Shown: positions 1-8,681 of the stretch, piece by piece
How the letters are laid out: each line of letters opens with the position of its first letter
Position numbering within the stretch: the stretch's first letter is position 1
Assembly (NCBI GenBank): GCA_902491395.1
Contig: CABUHO010000001.1
Span: forward strand, 1 to 64,000
Reading direction: 5' to 3'
Source: an uncultured Collinsella sp.
Lineage (GTDB): Bacteria > Actinomycetota > Coriobacteriia > Coriobacteriales > Coriobacteriaceae
DNA: 64,000 nt
Translations under genes and position numbers: made by a program
The notes under the pieces: model-generated
Seen by the model: only the letters and a program-made list of their open reading frames with translations
The model's database searches: none
Told to the model about the DNA's origin: nothing

Positions 1-26
1 AAATGCGGCCCGCGCAGCGTCGAGCC

Positions 27-53
27 GTTACGCGGTTCGTAGAACCGCGTAAC
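27..53 (-). terminator. Hairpin at the 3' end of queA
   Basis: Perfect 12-bp inverted repeat (arms 27-38 and 42-53, GTTACGCGGTTC, 3-base loop) that abuts the queA stop codon. No U-tract follows on the minus strand, so it may be an RNA 3'-end stabiliser or a weak terminator rather than a canonical intrinsic terminator. Confidence 0.5.
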
Positions 54-1270
54 TAACAAATGAGCATGGCGTCGCCAAAGCTGAAGAAGCGGTAGCGCTC
101 TTCGATGGCGGCGGCGTAGGCATCCATGATCTGGTCGCGGGTGGCGAGCGCGCTCACGAGCATCATGAGCGTGGAGCGCGGCACGTGGAAGTTCGTGATG
201 AGCGCATCGACCACGTGATAGGTCGAGCCGGGCATGAGGTAGAGCTGTGTCGTCGCGTTCTCGCGCACCACGATGTCACCGCGGCCGAGCGTGTCGGCAC
301 CGTCCTCACGGCCCTCAAAATAGCGCGCCGTCACGGCCGGATCGGACACCGGCGCGTCCGCGTCAAACGCGCTCTCGAGCGAGCGCACCGCGGTGGTACC
401 GACGGCAATCACGCGATGTCCCTCGGCCTTGGCCTTGTGCACGGCGTCGACCACCTCCTGCGACACGTGGTAACGCTCGGTGTGCATCACGTGCTGTGTG
501 GGGTCGTCCTCCTCCACCAGGCGGAAGGTGTCGATGCCCACCTCGAGCTCAACGGCGGCAAACTTCGCACCCTTGGCCTCGATAGCGGCCATAAGCTCGG
601 GCGTAAAGTGCAGGCCCGCCGTGGGAGCAGCAGCCGAGTGCTCCTCCTTCATGGCATACACGGTCTGATACTTCTCGGGGTCGCCCTCGTAGTCGGTAAT
701 GTAGGGAGGCAGCGGCACATGACCGGCGGCGTGAATGGCCTCGTCGAGCGTACGCGGCTCACCGGCGGCATTGCAGCCGGCCGGCTCAAAGCGCACCAGA
801 CGACCGCCGCGGCTATCGGTGACAAAGTCGACGATCTCGGCCGTCAACACCACGGGAGCCCCCTCGGGCGCATGGGCGCCACCGGCACGATACTCAATCT
901 GAGCACCGGGCTTCAGGCGCTTGCCCGGCTTGACCAGGCACTCCCACACATGGCCGAGCGGATCCACATCCTCACGGCGTTTGAGCAACAGCGTCTCGAC
1001 CACGCCACCCGAGCCGGCTTTGCGACCGATCAGGCGGGCCGGCATCACGCGCGTCTGGTTGATGACGAGCACGTCGCCCGGCTCGATATAGTCGATGATG
1101 TCGCGGAAGATGCGGTGCTCAACGGTACCGCCGTGCTCCAGCGGCTTCCCCGCCTGGGAGCCTTTGCGATCCACCACCAGCAGGCGGCAGGAGTCGCGCG
1201 GCTCGGCAGGAGCCTGGGCAATCAGTTCCTCAGGAAGGTTGTAGTCAAAATCATCGGTACGCATAGACAC
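53..1270 (-). CDS. queA: S-adenosylmethionine:tRNA ribosyltransferase-isomerase QueA
   Basis: QueA transfers and isomerises the ribosyl group of SAM onto preQ1 at tRNA position 34, giving epoxyqueuosine; it is cytoplasmic. The 405-aa product starts with the family opening FDYNLPEELIAQ, followed by R(D)SCRLLVVDR, VLVINQTRVMPARL and GGVVETLLL. The C-terminal half carries SAAAPTAGLHFTPEL, VGTTAVRSLES and TNFHVPRSTLMMLVSA, all QueA signatures. The protein is somewhat longer than the usual ~345 aa because of insertions in the middle. The start taken is GTG, because AAGGAGT lies 7 bases upstream; an ATG two codons later is possible. queH, which makes the next step of the same pathway, lies just upstream on the same strand. 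Confidence 0.93.
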   Translation of the reverse strand: MSMRTDDFDYNLPEELIAQAPAEPRDSCRLLVVDRKGSQAGKPLEHGGTVEHRIFRDIIDYIEPGDVLVINQTRVMPARLIGRKAGSGGVVETLLLKRREDVDPLGHVWECLVKPGKRLKPGAQIEYRAGGAHAPEGAPVVLTAEIVDFVTDSRGGRLVRFEPAGCNAAGEPRTLDEAIHAAGHVPLPPYITDYEGDPEKYQTVYAMKEEHSAAAPTAGLHFTPELMAAIEAKGAKFAAVELEVGIDTFRLVEEDDPTQHVMHTERYHVSQEVVDAVHKAKAEGHRVIAVGTTAVRSLESAFDADAPVSDPAVTARYFEGREDGADTLGRGDIVVRENATTQLYLMPGSTYHVVDALITNFHVPRSTLMMLVSALATRDQIMDAYAAAIEERYRFFSFGDAMLIC

Positions 1271-1334
1271 GTCTGATACTCCTTATATAGCTAAAGTCCG
1301 CTCTACATCCTAGCAGGCTGACGTCCCAAACGAA

Positions 1335-1910
1335 CTACTTTTTGGCGGCTTTGCGCTCGTCGCGGATGCGGGCGCGGTCCATGGCCGCCTCGACAGCAGA
1401 AAAGCGGCAGCCGCAGTAGTTCTGTCGATACATGCCCAGTTCGCGCGAACGGCGCGTAGCCTCGGGATAATACGGGCGAAAATCGCGAATCACCGGAGTG
1501 AGACCGCGGGCGGCAGCCAAACGCTCGAGCACGTCATTGCAGGTGTCGAACAGCTGGTACGGCGAGACGGCGAGCGTCGTACCCACATATTCAAACCCGC
1601 GCTCCTGGGCCACACGGCACGCCTCGGCCAGACGCAGCGCATAGCACGCGCGGCAGCGACGGGGCCGATCGGCACCCAGCGGTGCCACGCCGGTCTCCCA
1701 GCGATCGCGGTCCTCCCCTGCCTCGATGAGCTCGATGTCGCCATCGGCACACCACCGACGCAGCTCGTCCAAGCGGCGTTGCCATTCATCGCGCGGTTGA
1801 ATATTGGGGTTGGTCCAGCAAATCGTGGGCTCAAACCCTTCCTCGCGCAGCAGGCGAACCGGCTCCAGCGAGCACGGCGCGCAGCAAGCATGCAGCAACA
1901 ACGACTTCAT
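1335..1910 (-). CDS. queH: Epoxyqueuosine reductase QueH
   Basis: QueH (DUF208) reduces epoxyqueuosine to queuosine in tRNA and is the non-orthologous replacement of QueG. The 191-aa product begins MKSLLLHACCAPCS, with the family Cys-Cys-x-x-Cys cluster at residues 9-13. It later shows CRACYALRLAEA, SPYQ and, near the end, YRQNYCGC. These Cys pairs are the expected Fe-S and redox ligands. The start at 1910 is chosen because GGTGAGGAG sits 6 bases upstream. That ribosome site overlaps the stop codon of the DUF3267 gene, so translation is probably coupled. The reading frame extends upstream through the DUF3267 gene but has no family match there. Neighbour of queA, same strand and pathway. Confidence 0.92.
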   Translation of the reverse strand: MKSLLLHACCAPCSLEPVRLLREEGFEPTICWTNPNIQPRDEWQRRLDELRRWCADGDIELIEAGEDRDRWETGVAPLGADRPRRCRACYALRLAEACRVAQERGFEYVGTTLAVSPYQLFDTCNDVLERLAAARGLTPVIRDFRPYYPEATRRSRELGMYRQNYCGCRFSAVEAAMDRARIRDERKAAKK

Positions 1911-1920
1911 CGACATCTCC

Positions 1921-2487
1921 TCACCCAAAAAAGCGCACGCCAAAGGACGTATCCTCGCAGGCGGTAATGCGGCGGTCGCGCAGGATGGTCCGCACGTAAT
2001 ACCAATCGCCCACACAACCCGACAAATGCAAGCCTGCCGCCAGGTAACACAGCAGCGGATAGCCCGAAAACGCAAAGCCCAAGGCAAACGCCGCCGTCAA
2101 AACAACCGTCGGCGCCAGGCAAACCGCCATGTACCGCCGGCGCGAATACACAACGCCCTCGGCGCAGGCATAGATCATCGCCGTCTCACGATTCGCGCCA
2201 AAGGTCACATGCGCGCCCGCAGGCGCCAGCAGCTTAAAAAACACCGCATGTACCAGCTCGTGCACGGCAAACGACGCTGCAGAAACCGCAGCCACACCGA
2301 CCATCCAGCCCACGACGGTGGTCCAGCCGCCCGCCTCAGCCACGTCCAAGTCCGCAGGCCCGCCCAGCAGCATAAACATCGGCACCAGGCACACGGCAAA
2401 CACGCCGACTACGACCATCCCCCACACAAAGCAGGCGTGTAGAAAATCCTCGTCCTCAAACGCATGTATGTTGGAAATCTCATTCAT
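1921..2487 (-). CDS. DUF3267 membrane protein, putative zinc metalloprotease
   Basis: A 188-aa integral membrane protein with about four hydrophobic segments. After the second segment it carries an HELVH motif (FAVHELVHAVFF), the zinc-binding HExxH of the DUF3267 family, which is thought to be membrane metalloproteases. No substrate is known. It overlaps the queH ribosome-binding site, so both are probably on one transcript, but nothing links the function to queuosine. The zinc motif is seen directly; protease activity is inferred from the family. Confidence 0.75.
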   Translation of the reverse strand: MNEISNIHAFEDEDFLHACFVWGMVVVGVFAVCLVPMFMLLGGPADLDVAEAGGWTTVVGWMVGVAAVSAASFAVHELVHAVFFKLLAPAGAHVTFGANRETAMIYACAEGVVYSRRRYMAVCLAPTVVLTAAFALGFAFSGYPLLCYLAAGLHLSGCVGDWYYVRTILRDRRITACEDTSFGVRFFG

Positions 2488-2620
2488 AGCATCTTAGGAT
2501 AGCGCCCCTGCCACGCACCCGCCCGCATGTGCGATAATGTCGAACGATATGCACGAATTGACCACCGCGCCGCCGAACCCCGTGCCCGGCCGCGCTCTTA
2601 CCTATATGCGAAGGAGTCCC

Positions 2621-4771
2621 ATGGCATCCAAATACTCCATGAACGACCGTCCCAGCTGGCCGCGCCGCGCCATCGTTACCGCCGGCGAGCCCTACGGCAA
2701 CAAGGGTCTGCACTTTGGCCACGTCGGCGGCGTCTTTGTCCCGGCCGACTTCTTCGCGCGCTTCCTGCGCGACCGCCTGGGCCGCGAAAACGTCATCTTC
2801 ACCTCGGGCACCGACTGCTACGGTTCGCCCATCATGGAGAGCTACCGCAAGCTCAAGGAGAACGAGGGCTACGACAAGTCCATCGGCGAGTATGTCGAGT
2901 CCAATCACTCCCGCCAGGCCGCGACCCTCAACAACTACAACATCAGCTGCGACATCTACGGCGGCTCGGGCCTTGAGCCGGCCGCGCAGATTCACAACGA
3001 GGTAACCGCCGAGATTATCAAGCGCCTGCACGAGCAGGGCACCATCTCCAAGCGCTCCACGCTGCAGTTCTACGATGCCAAGGCCGGCACGTTCCTCAAC
3101 GGCCGTCAGGTGATCGGCCGCTGCCCCATCCAGGGCTGCAAGTCCGAGAAGGCCTATGCCGACGAGTGCGACCTGGGTCACCAGTTTGAGCCCGAGGAGC
3201 TCATCGCGCCCAAGAGCCAGCTCACCGGCGAGGTGCCCGAACTGCGCCCGGTCGACAACCTCTACTTCGACCTGCCGGCCTACCTCGACTTTATGAAGAC
3301 CTACACCGCCAAGCTCGCCCAGAACCCGCAGGTTCGCTCCGTGGTCTCCAAGACCATGGAGGAGTGGCTGCTGCCGGCTCAGCTCTACATCCAGAACAAA
3401 TTCCGCGAGGCATTCGACGCCGTTGAGGACCAGCTGCCCGAGCACACCGTGCTGGAGCCCGAGGGCAACAAGAGCAGCTTTACCGTCACCTTCCCCAGCT
3501 GGAAGGAGCGCGACGACGCCCACGCGGTGCTCGCCAACGGCGGCGTGCGCTTCCGCAGCGGCAAGGCGCTCGTGCCCTTCCGCATCACCGGCAACATCGA
3601 CTGGGGCGTTCCGGTGCCCGAGGTCGACGGCGTGACCGACGTCACCTGCTGGTGCTGGCCCGAGAGCCTGTGGGCGCCCATCAGCTATACGCGTACCGTG
3701 CTCGCGCGCGATGCCAAGGCCGCCGGCGTGACCGAGGGCGTCGCCGCCCAGGACGCCGCCCTCATGGGCGAGCCCGCTGCCGACTCCACGCAGGTACCCG
3801 CGCCCACCTACCAGCACAGCTCGCTCGACTGGCGCGACTGGTGGTGCTCGGACGACGCACAGATCTACCAGTTTATCGGTCAGGACAACATCTACTTCTA
3901 CTGCATCGCGCAGACCGCCATGTGGGAGGCCCTGGGCTGGGATCTCACGCAGAGCACCGTCAGCGCCTGCTACCACCTGCTCTACATGGGCAAAAAGGCC
4001 AGCTCGTCCTCGCAGACGCCTCCCCCGCCGGCAGACGACCTGCTCAACCACTACACCTGCGAGCAGATGCGCGCGCACTGGCTGTCGCTCGGCCTGTCCG
4101 AAAAGCCGGTGAGCTTTAGCCCCAAGGCATACGACACGCGCGTAACCGGCAAGGACAAGGACGGCAACGAGGTACACGCCTGCGACGACAAGCGCGTCAT
4201 CGACCCCGCCCTTAAGGAGAGCGCGCTGCTGACCGGCGTGTTCAACCGCCTGGCCCGCAGCTGCTTCTACGGCGTCGCCGTCAAGGAGGGCGACGAGAGC
4301 CCCTATCGCAACGGCTGCATCCCCGCCGGTGCGGCCTCTGCCGCCGTGGTCGAAGCCGCCGAGCAGGCAGCTCTCGCCTTTGAGCAGGCTATGTACAAGT
4401 TCGAGACGCACCGCGCGCTTGCCGTGTGCGACGACTACCTACGCGCCGCCAACAAGCGCTGGAGCGATGCCTCCAAGGCCGCCAACAAGCTCGAGGGTAA
4501 CGAGGCAAACGCCGCAATGACGCAGGCCCTCGTCGACGCCTTTACCGAGCTGCGCGTGGCGACCGTGCTCATGCACGGCATCGTCCCTGCCGGCTGCGAG
4601 CTCATCTGCGAGTACTTCGACGTCGACCCGGTCGCTTTCTTTAGCTGGGATAACATCTTTGCCTCCACGGACGAGTTCGTGGAGATCCTGGGCGAGAAGC
4701 CCGGCGAGCACCGCGTGAAGCCGCTGCCCCCGCGCTTCGACTTCTTTAGCAAGCACGAGAGCCAGTACTAA
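2621..4771 (+). CDS. Methionyl-tRNA synthetase-like class I aminoacyl-tRNA synthetase (divergent)
   Basis: A 716-aa protein with the MetRS layout: HIGH-type motif HFGH at residues 31-34, a zinc-knuckle segment (CPIQGC then CDLGH), PEELIAPKSQLTG, LRPVDNLYFDLP, NIDWGVPVPE and FIGQDNIYFYCIA, all aligning with MetRS landmarks. Where KMSKS is expected, the protein has KASSS (residues 459-463) inside GKKASSSS, followed by a proline run, so the catalytic second lysine is replaced. A long insertion precedes FIGQDN. The start is the ATG at 2621, 4 bases after AAGGAGTCCC. It could be the organism's working MetRS with an unusual loop, or a paralogue with another role. A search for a second metG in the genome would decide. 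It is followed by the RNA methyltransferase. Confidence 0.8.
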   Translation: MASKYSMNDRPSWPRRAIVTAGEPYGNKGLHFGHVGGVFVPADFFARFLRDRLGRENVIFTSGTDCYGSPIMESYRKLKENEGYDKSIGEYVESNHSRQAATLNNYNISCDIYGGSGLEPAAQIHNEVTAEIIKRLHEQGTISKRSTLQFYDAKAGTFLNGRQVIGRCPIQGCKSEKAYADECDLGHQFEPEELIAPKSQLTGEVPELRPVDNLYFDLPAYLDFMKTYTAKLAQNPQVRSVVSKTMEEWLLPAQLYIQNKFREAFDAVEDQLPEHTVLEPEGNKSSFTVTFPSWKERDDAHAVLANGGVRFRSGKALVPFRITGNIDWGVPVPEVDGVTDVTCWCWPESLWAPISYTRTVLARDAKAAGVTEGVAAQDAALMGEPAADSTQVPAPTYQHSSLDWRDWWCSDDAQIYQFIGQDNIYFYCIAQTAMWEALGWDLTQSTVSACYHLLYMGKKASSSSQTPPPPADDLLNHYTCEQMRAHWLSLGLSEKPVSFSPKAYDTRVTGKDKDGNEVHACDDKRVIDPALKESALLTGVFNRLARSCFYGVAVKEGDESPYRNGCIPAGAASAAVVEAAEQAALAFEQAMYKFETHRALAVCDDYLRAANKRWSDASKAANKLEGNEANAAMTQALVDAFTELRVATVLMHGIVPAGCELICEYFDVDPVAFFSWDNIFASTDEFVEILGEKPGEHRVKPLPPRFDFFSKHESQY

Positions 4772-4807
4772 ACACTCGACATGTAATGGAATGGGAAGGA
4801 AAGACGG

Positions 4808-5911
4808 ATGTCCAAGCCGCGTCGTCGTAAGCAGAAAAAGCAGGTTAAGCCCGAGCTCAAGCTCAGGCAGTTTGCCGCCACCGAGCTTTCCGACCAGCTT
4901 GCCGCCCAACACTCCGCCGCCGACCTGCCGCGCTTTATGGTCGACACGGTCGCCGGCGCCTATGCGCCCGCCGATGCCGAGCTCATGATCGAGGGCTTCG
5001 GCGCCGCGGCCACACGCCCGGTCACGCTGCGCGTCAACACGCTCAAGGCAACCGCCGAGGACATCGCTGCGGCGCTCGATGCCGCCGACATCGCCCACAA
5101 CCCCGTCACCTGGTACCCAGACGCCTTCATCCTGCCCGAGGCCCAGGTTTCCGATCTGTGGGATCTCGACATCTACCGCGACGGCAAAATCTACCTGCAG
5201 AGCCTGTCGTCCATGATGCCGCCGTTGGTCCTGGGCGCCCAGGCAGGCGAAGACATCTTGGACATGTGCGCAGCCCCCGGCGGCAAGACGACGCAGATCG
5301 CCGCCCTCACGCAGGGGCAGGCGCACCTTACCGCCTGCGAGATGAGCATTCCCCGCGCCGAGAAGCTCGAAGCCAACCTCCACCGCCAAGGCGCAAAAAA
5401 CGTGCCCGTCATGCGCATCGACGCACGCGAGCTCGACGAGTTCTTCCGCTTTGACCGCATCCTGCTCGACGCTCCCTGCACCGGCACGGGCACCGTCATC
5501 AGCGGCAACGAGAAAAGCCTGCGCGGCCTGACCGAGCAGTTGCTGAGCAAGTGCGCCCGCTCGCAGCGAGCACTTCTGGACCGCGCCATGGGAGCCCTCA
5601 AACCGGGCGGCACGCTCGTCTATTCGACTTGTTCGATCTTGCCGCAGGAAAACGAGGACGCCCTGCAAGAGGCCCTCGACAAGCATATGGACTGCGAGCT
5701 CATCCCCCTCGACGGCACGCCAAGCGAAAGTGAGGCACGCCGCGCCCAGGAAGCTGGCGAGGAGCCGCGCATCGAGTCCAACGCCCTGACCGAGGCCATT
5801 GCCGCGGGTCAGGTATCGGCCATCGCCAACGGCCTGCCCGGCACGCTCACCATTCCGCCCAGCCGCGAATTTGAGGGCTTCTACATTGCCCTGATCCGAA
5901 AACGCAGCTAG
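4808..5911 (+). CDS. RsmB/NOP2-type rRNA/tRNA m5C methyltransferase
   Basis: SAM-dependent RNA cytosine-5 methyltransferase of the NSUN/RsmB/RsmF class, 367 aa. Seen motifs: SAM-binding DMCAAPGGKTTQ (motif I), the catalytic-assist cysteine in DAPCTGTG (motif IV) and the nucleophilic cysteine in YSTCSILPQENE (motif VI). The N-terminus starts with a basic tail (KPRRRKQKKQ), consistent with RNA binding. It sits 36 bases after the MetRS-like gene with its own GGAAGGAAAG ribosome site, so the two probably form an operon. The exact target base cannot be told from sequence. Confidence 0.88.
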   Translation: MSKPRRRKQKKQVKPELKLRQFAATELSDQLAAQHSAADLPRFMVDTVAGAYAPADAELMIEGFGAAATRPVTLRVNTLKATAEDIAAALDAADIAHNPVTWYPDAFILPEAQVSDLWDLDIYRDGKIYLQSLSSMMPPLVLGAQAGEDILDMCAAPGGKTTQIAALTQGQAHLTACEMSIPRAEKLEANLHRQGAKNVPVMRIDARELDEFFRFDRILLDAPCTGTGTVISGNEKSLRGLTEQLLSKCARSQRALLDRAMGALKPGGTLVYSTCSILPQENEDALQEALDKHMDCELIPLDGTPSESEARRAQEAGEEPRIESNALTEAIAAGQVSAIANGLPGTLTIPPSREFEGFYIALIRKRS

Positions 5912-5935
5912 CGCACGGATCCAAAACTCAACAAG

Positions 5936-6106
5936 CTATCTCCGTGCGCGTTTGCCCTGCTGGTCGCGATGCTGTTTAAGCGTCGCGCGCTCCTTGCGTT
6001 CGGCCCTTTTGCCCTTAATGGCCGTGACCACAAAGTAGATGACCGCGGCGGCAACGATTGCGCCCACGCACAGGCCAATCGAGCTAAACATTGCTGTCAA
6101 TTCCAT
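5936..6106 (-). CDS. Small single-pass membrane protein, 56 aa
   Basis: A short gene easily missed. The ATG at 6106 has GAGAGGTGA 6 bases upstream and the frame closes with TAG at 5936. The product has one hydrophobic segment (residues about 7-30, including GAIVAAAVIYFVVTAI) followed by a strongly basic tail rich in Lys and Arg (KGKRAERKER). It converges on the methyltransferase gene. No family recognised. The strong ribosome site, the membrane helix and the positive-inside tail support a real gene. Confidence 0.65.
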   Translation of the reverse strand: MELTAMFSSIGLCVGAIVAAAVIYFVVTAIKGKRAERKERATLKQHRDQQGKRARR

Positions 6107-6282
6107 ACCGCGTCACCTCTCTTTTAAACGGGACATTCAAGATAGCACCTCAATACCCGCCACCACAGCTCCTTCACGTTCGCCGGCCCTTCGGTCTAAC
6201 GGATGGCGCGGCGGGGAAAAATCAACTCGTCAAACGATTTAGCATTCGCAATTCCGGCTGCATCGCGCCGGTCGTCATCACA

Positions 6283-6288
6283 TAGAAT
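6283..6288 (+). promoter_or_regulatory. Candidate -10 box, possible leaderless mRNA
   Basis: TAGAAT ends 9 bases before the ATG at 6298, so transcription would start almost at the start codon. No ribosome-binding site is visible before this ATG. That pattern fits a leaderless transcript, common in Actinobacteria. No good -35 box was seen, so the call is tentative. Confidence 0.3.
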
Positions 6289-6297
6289 CGAGCTTCC

Positions 6298-7389
6298 ATG
6301 GATACCCTCAACGATCTAAATGAGCGCGTCGACGCCTTCGTCGGCACCAGCTCCTTCGACACGCCTGCCGCGGCAAACGACCAAGCCCCCATCGATGTGC
6401 CCGCCGAGGTTCACGAGGACATCGTCGCCTCGGTCGATTTCTCCGAGGTCGAGCTCGCAGACGAGTTCACCGAGCCCCAGGTAGCCGTAACCCCCAACGG
6501 ACTGCTCCCCATGGAGCCGCTGCCCATCGACGGGCGTTTGCGCAAGGCGGCCCTCCGCATGCCCGACGAGATTGAGGAGGCCAGCGGCTTCACGCTCTTC
6601 GGCCGACGCATCAAGTCGCTCATTTACACCACCGACGTCGCGGTCATCCGCAACTCCAACGCCGATGCCGTCTTTGCCGTTTACCCCTTCACGCCGCAGC
6701 CGGCCATTACGCAGGCGCTGCTGACCGTTGCCGAGTGCCCGGTCTTCGTAGGCGTGGGCGGTGGCACCACCACCGGCAAGCGCTCCGTTCAGATGGCAGC
6801 CGTCTCCGAGATGCAAGGCGCGGCGGGCTGTGTGGTCAACTCCCCCGCCACCGCCGAGATGGTCGAGCACATCACCAACATCGCCGACATCCCCGTCATC
6901 GCCACGGTCGTTCGCTGCGACGACGATGCCCACGCCAAGGTGCGCGCTGGAGCCAAGATTCTCAACATCGCCGCCGGCAAGAACACGCCCCAAGTCCTAC
7001 GCGAGCTGCGCAAGCACTATCCCAACCTGCCGCTCATCGCGCCGGGCGGCAAGACGCCAGAGAGCATCCGTGAAACCATCGCCGCCGGCGCCAACGCCAT
7101 CATCTGGACGCCGCCTTCGGCCCAGCAGCTACAGACCGACATGATGCAGCGTTATCGCAAGATGAAGGAAGACGCCACGCCCGTTATCTCGCGCGACGAT
7201 GTACCCATTATCGACCAGGTCGCCGCCGCCGAGGTCAGCCAGGTCGAGAACATGAATCCCGACGTACCGATTCCCGACGAAGTCATCGAGCGCGTCGCTT
7301 CGATCCACGAGCGCGTCGAGGAGCATCGCGCCAACCGCGGCCTCAAGCCGTCACTGCACGGCTTCTTCTTCCGCGGAAAGAAACGCTAA
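6298..7389 (+). CDS. TIM-barrel-like protein of unknown function
   Basis: 363 aa. Residues about 1-75 are acidic and low in order. From about residue 95 the sequence reads as a (beta/alpha) barrel: RIKSLIYTTDVAVIRNSN, ECPVFVGVGGGTTTGK, AAGCVVNSPATAEMVEHI, IPVIATVV, GAKILNIAAGK, LPLIAPGGKTPESI, GANAIIWTPPS. The GGGTTTGK and APGGK loops resemble phosphate-binding loops of KDPG-aldolase-like or FMN barrels. I do not recognise a specific enzyme; Coriobacteriia orthologues tend to be annotated vaguely as hydrolases. Transcription ends at the strong hairpin at 7402. Function is left open. Confidence 0.6.
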   Translation: MDTLNDLNERVDAFVGTSSFDTPAAANDQAPIDVPAEVHEDIVASVDFSEVELADEFTEPQVAVTPNGLLPMEPLPIDGRLRKAALRMPDEIEEASGFTLFGRRIKSLIYTTDVAVIRNSNADAVFAVYPFTPQPAITQALLTVAECPVFVGVGGGTTTGKRSVQMAAVSEMQGAAGCVVNSPATAEMVEHITNIADIPVIATVVRCDDDAHAKVRAGAKILNIAAGKNTPQVLRELRKHYPNLPLIAPGGKTPESIRETIAAGANAIIWTPPSAQQLQTDMMQRYRKMKEDATPVISRDDVPIIDQVAAAEVSQVENMNPDVPIPDEVIERVASIHERVEEHRANRGLKPSLHGFFFRGKKR

Positions 7390-7401
7390 CCCCAACAGCA
7401 A

Positions 7402-7439
7402 GGCCCGCCCCACAAACGTGAGGCGGGCCGTTTTCGTTT
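7402..7439 (+). terminator. Rho-independent terminator of the TIM-barrel gene
   Basis: Perfect 8-bp stem GGCCCGCC/GGCGGGCC (7402-7409 and 7422-7429) followed by TTTTCGTTT, 12 bases after the stop codon. Confidence 0.85.
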
Positions 7440-7470
7440 GAGCAATCATGCAGCAATGTGATGGGGCAAA

Positions 7471-8361
7471 CTAATCCACGCGCTTGTCGCCCATAAAGAA
7501 GAGCGCCACCGTACCAGGTCCGGTATGCGAGCCAATCAGAGTACCGATGTTATTGATCTCAATCTTGCCTTTAAGCTGCGGAATCTGTTCCTCGATCAGC
7601 GCCGCAACTGCCTCGGCATCCTCGCGGCACGCCGAGTGCGACATGACGCACTTACCCGAATAATCCGCACCGTCCTGCACGTGTGCCATCATGGTCTTAG
7701 CCATCTCGGAAATCGCGCGCTTCTTAGTGCGAATCTTCTCACGTGGCGACAGCCCACCTTCGCAATCGACCGTCATAAGCGGGCAAATCTTAAGCGCCGT
7801 GCCGATGATCGCGCTCGCAGCCGAAATGCGACCGCCGCGCAGGTAGCTCGACAGATCGGTCGAGAAGAACCAGTGGTGCAGGTTGAGCTTGTGCTCCTCG
7901 ATCCAGGCAGCCGTCTCATCGAGTGAAGCCCCGCTATCGCGCACGTCGGCGGCACATTCCGCCAGCAGGCCAAAGCCCGAAGACGCCGCCAGCGAATCGA
8001 TGACCCGCACCTTGCCGCCCTGGGGATAGCGATCCGCGAGCATCTGCGCCGCAACGCAAGCCGAGCCATACGTACCCGAAATACCCGACGACAACGTCAG
8101 GTGCAGCACGTCTTTACCCTCGGCAACAAGCGGCTCCCAAAACTCCTCGTACTCACCCACGCTCACCTGAGACGTCTTGGGCATGGCGCCTGCGGCAATC
8201 TGGGCAAAAAACTCGTCCGGCGTAATCGACTGATACAGATCGTCCGTATAGACAACATCGTCGATCTCGTAATGAAAACACACGACAGGGATATTGCGCG
8301 ATTCAAAGAACTCCCGAGTTCGATCGGCGGCGGATTCACAGGTCAGGACAAAATCACTCAT
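7471..8361 (-). CDS. DegV family fatty-acid-binding protein
   Basis: 296-aa DegV-fold protein. Family members bind a fatty acid and act as the FakB subunit that presents it to the kinase FakA. The sequence has the expected features: FVLTCESAADRT at the N-terminus, KTSQVSVGEYEEFW, LTLSSGISGTYGSA, VIDSLAASSGFGLL, YLRGGRISAASAIIG and the C-terminal GSHTGPGTVALFF. The start at 8361 is preferred because AAGGAG lies 6 bases upstream; the ATG six codons earlier has no proper site. No FakA-like gene is nearby. It is transcribed divergently from the fructose-bisphosphatase gene across a ~320-base AT-richer gap. Confidence 0.88.
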   Translation of the reverse strand: MSDFVLTCESAADRTREFFESRNIPVVCFHYEIDDVVYTDDLYQSITPDEFFAQIAAGAMPKTSQVSVGEYEEFWEPLVAEGKDVLHLTLSSGISGTYGSACVAAQMLADRYPQGGKVRVIDSLAASSGFGLLAECAADVRDSGASLDETAAWIEEHKLNLHHWFFSTDLSSYLRGGRISAASAIIGTALKICPLMTVDCEGGLSPREKIRTKKRAISEMAKTMMAHVQDGADYSGKCVMSHSACREDAEAVAALIEEQIPQLKGKIEINNIGTLIGSHTGPGTVALFFMGDKRVD

Positions 8362-8624
8362 ATGAGGCTCCTTACTCATTGCTGCGCAAATTATCGCACA
8401 GTGAGCCTACATACGGTACATATGTCCACTATTTACCAAATCGAACCAAAAATAGCGAACATCTTTACCACCATCGTTTCCACCGACCCCACGCATTAAT
8501 ATCTGAGAAAACACCCTCTATCGTCTCCACTCAACCGCCATATCTACCTCCACTAAATCGATTTACCAAACCGTTCGGCTAACAATTCGGCCGCCCATCC
8601 CCAATCGAAACAAAAGCGGCGCAT

Positions 8625-8654
8625 ACTGATAAACGTTTGACACTGTTTATCAGT
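8625..8654. promoter_or_regulatory. 10-bp inverted repeat in the degV-fbp divergent region
   Basis: Perfect dyad ACTGATAAAC / GTTTATCAGT with a 10-base spacer that contains TTGACA (8637-8642). It lies 28 bases before the fbp start codon, so it is either an operator over the promoter or a 5'-UTR hairpin. The rest of 8362-8681 has no gene that I can support. Confidence 0.45.
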
Positions 8655-8681
8655 TTTACCAGCCCTATCGGAAGGTGTTTC

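Noticed and set aside
2480..4411. Long minus-strand open frame opposite the MetRS-like gene
   Set aside because: High-GC mirror frame. The forward product has clear MetRS signatures and a ribosome site.
4439..5686. Long minus-strand frame opposite the methyltransferase gene
   Set aside because: Same mirror effect; no family features.
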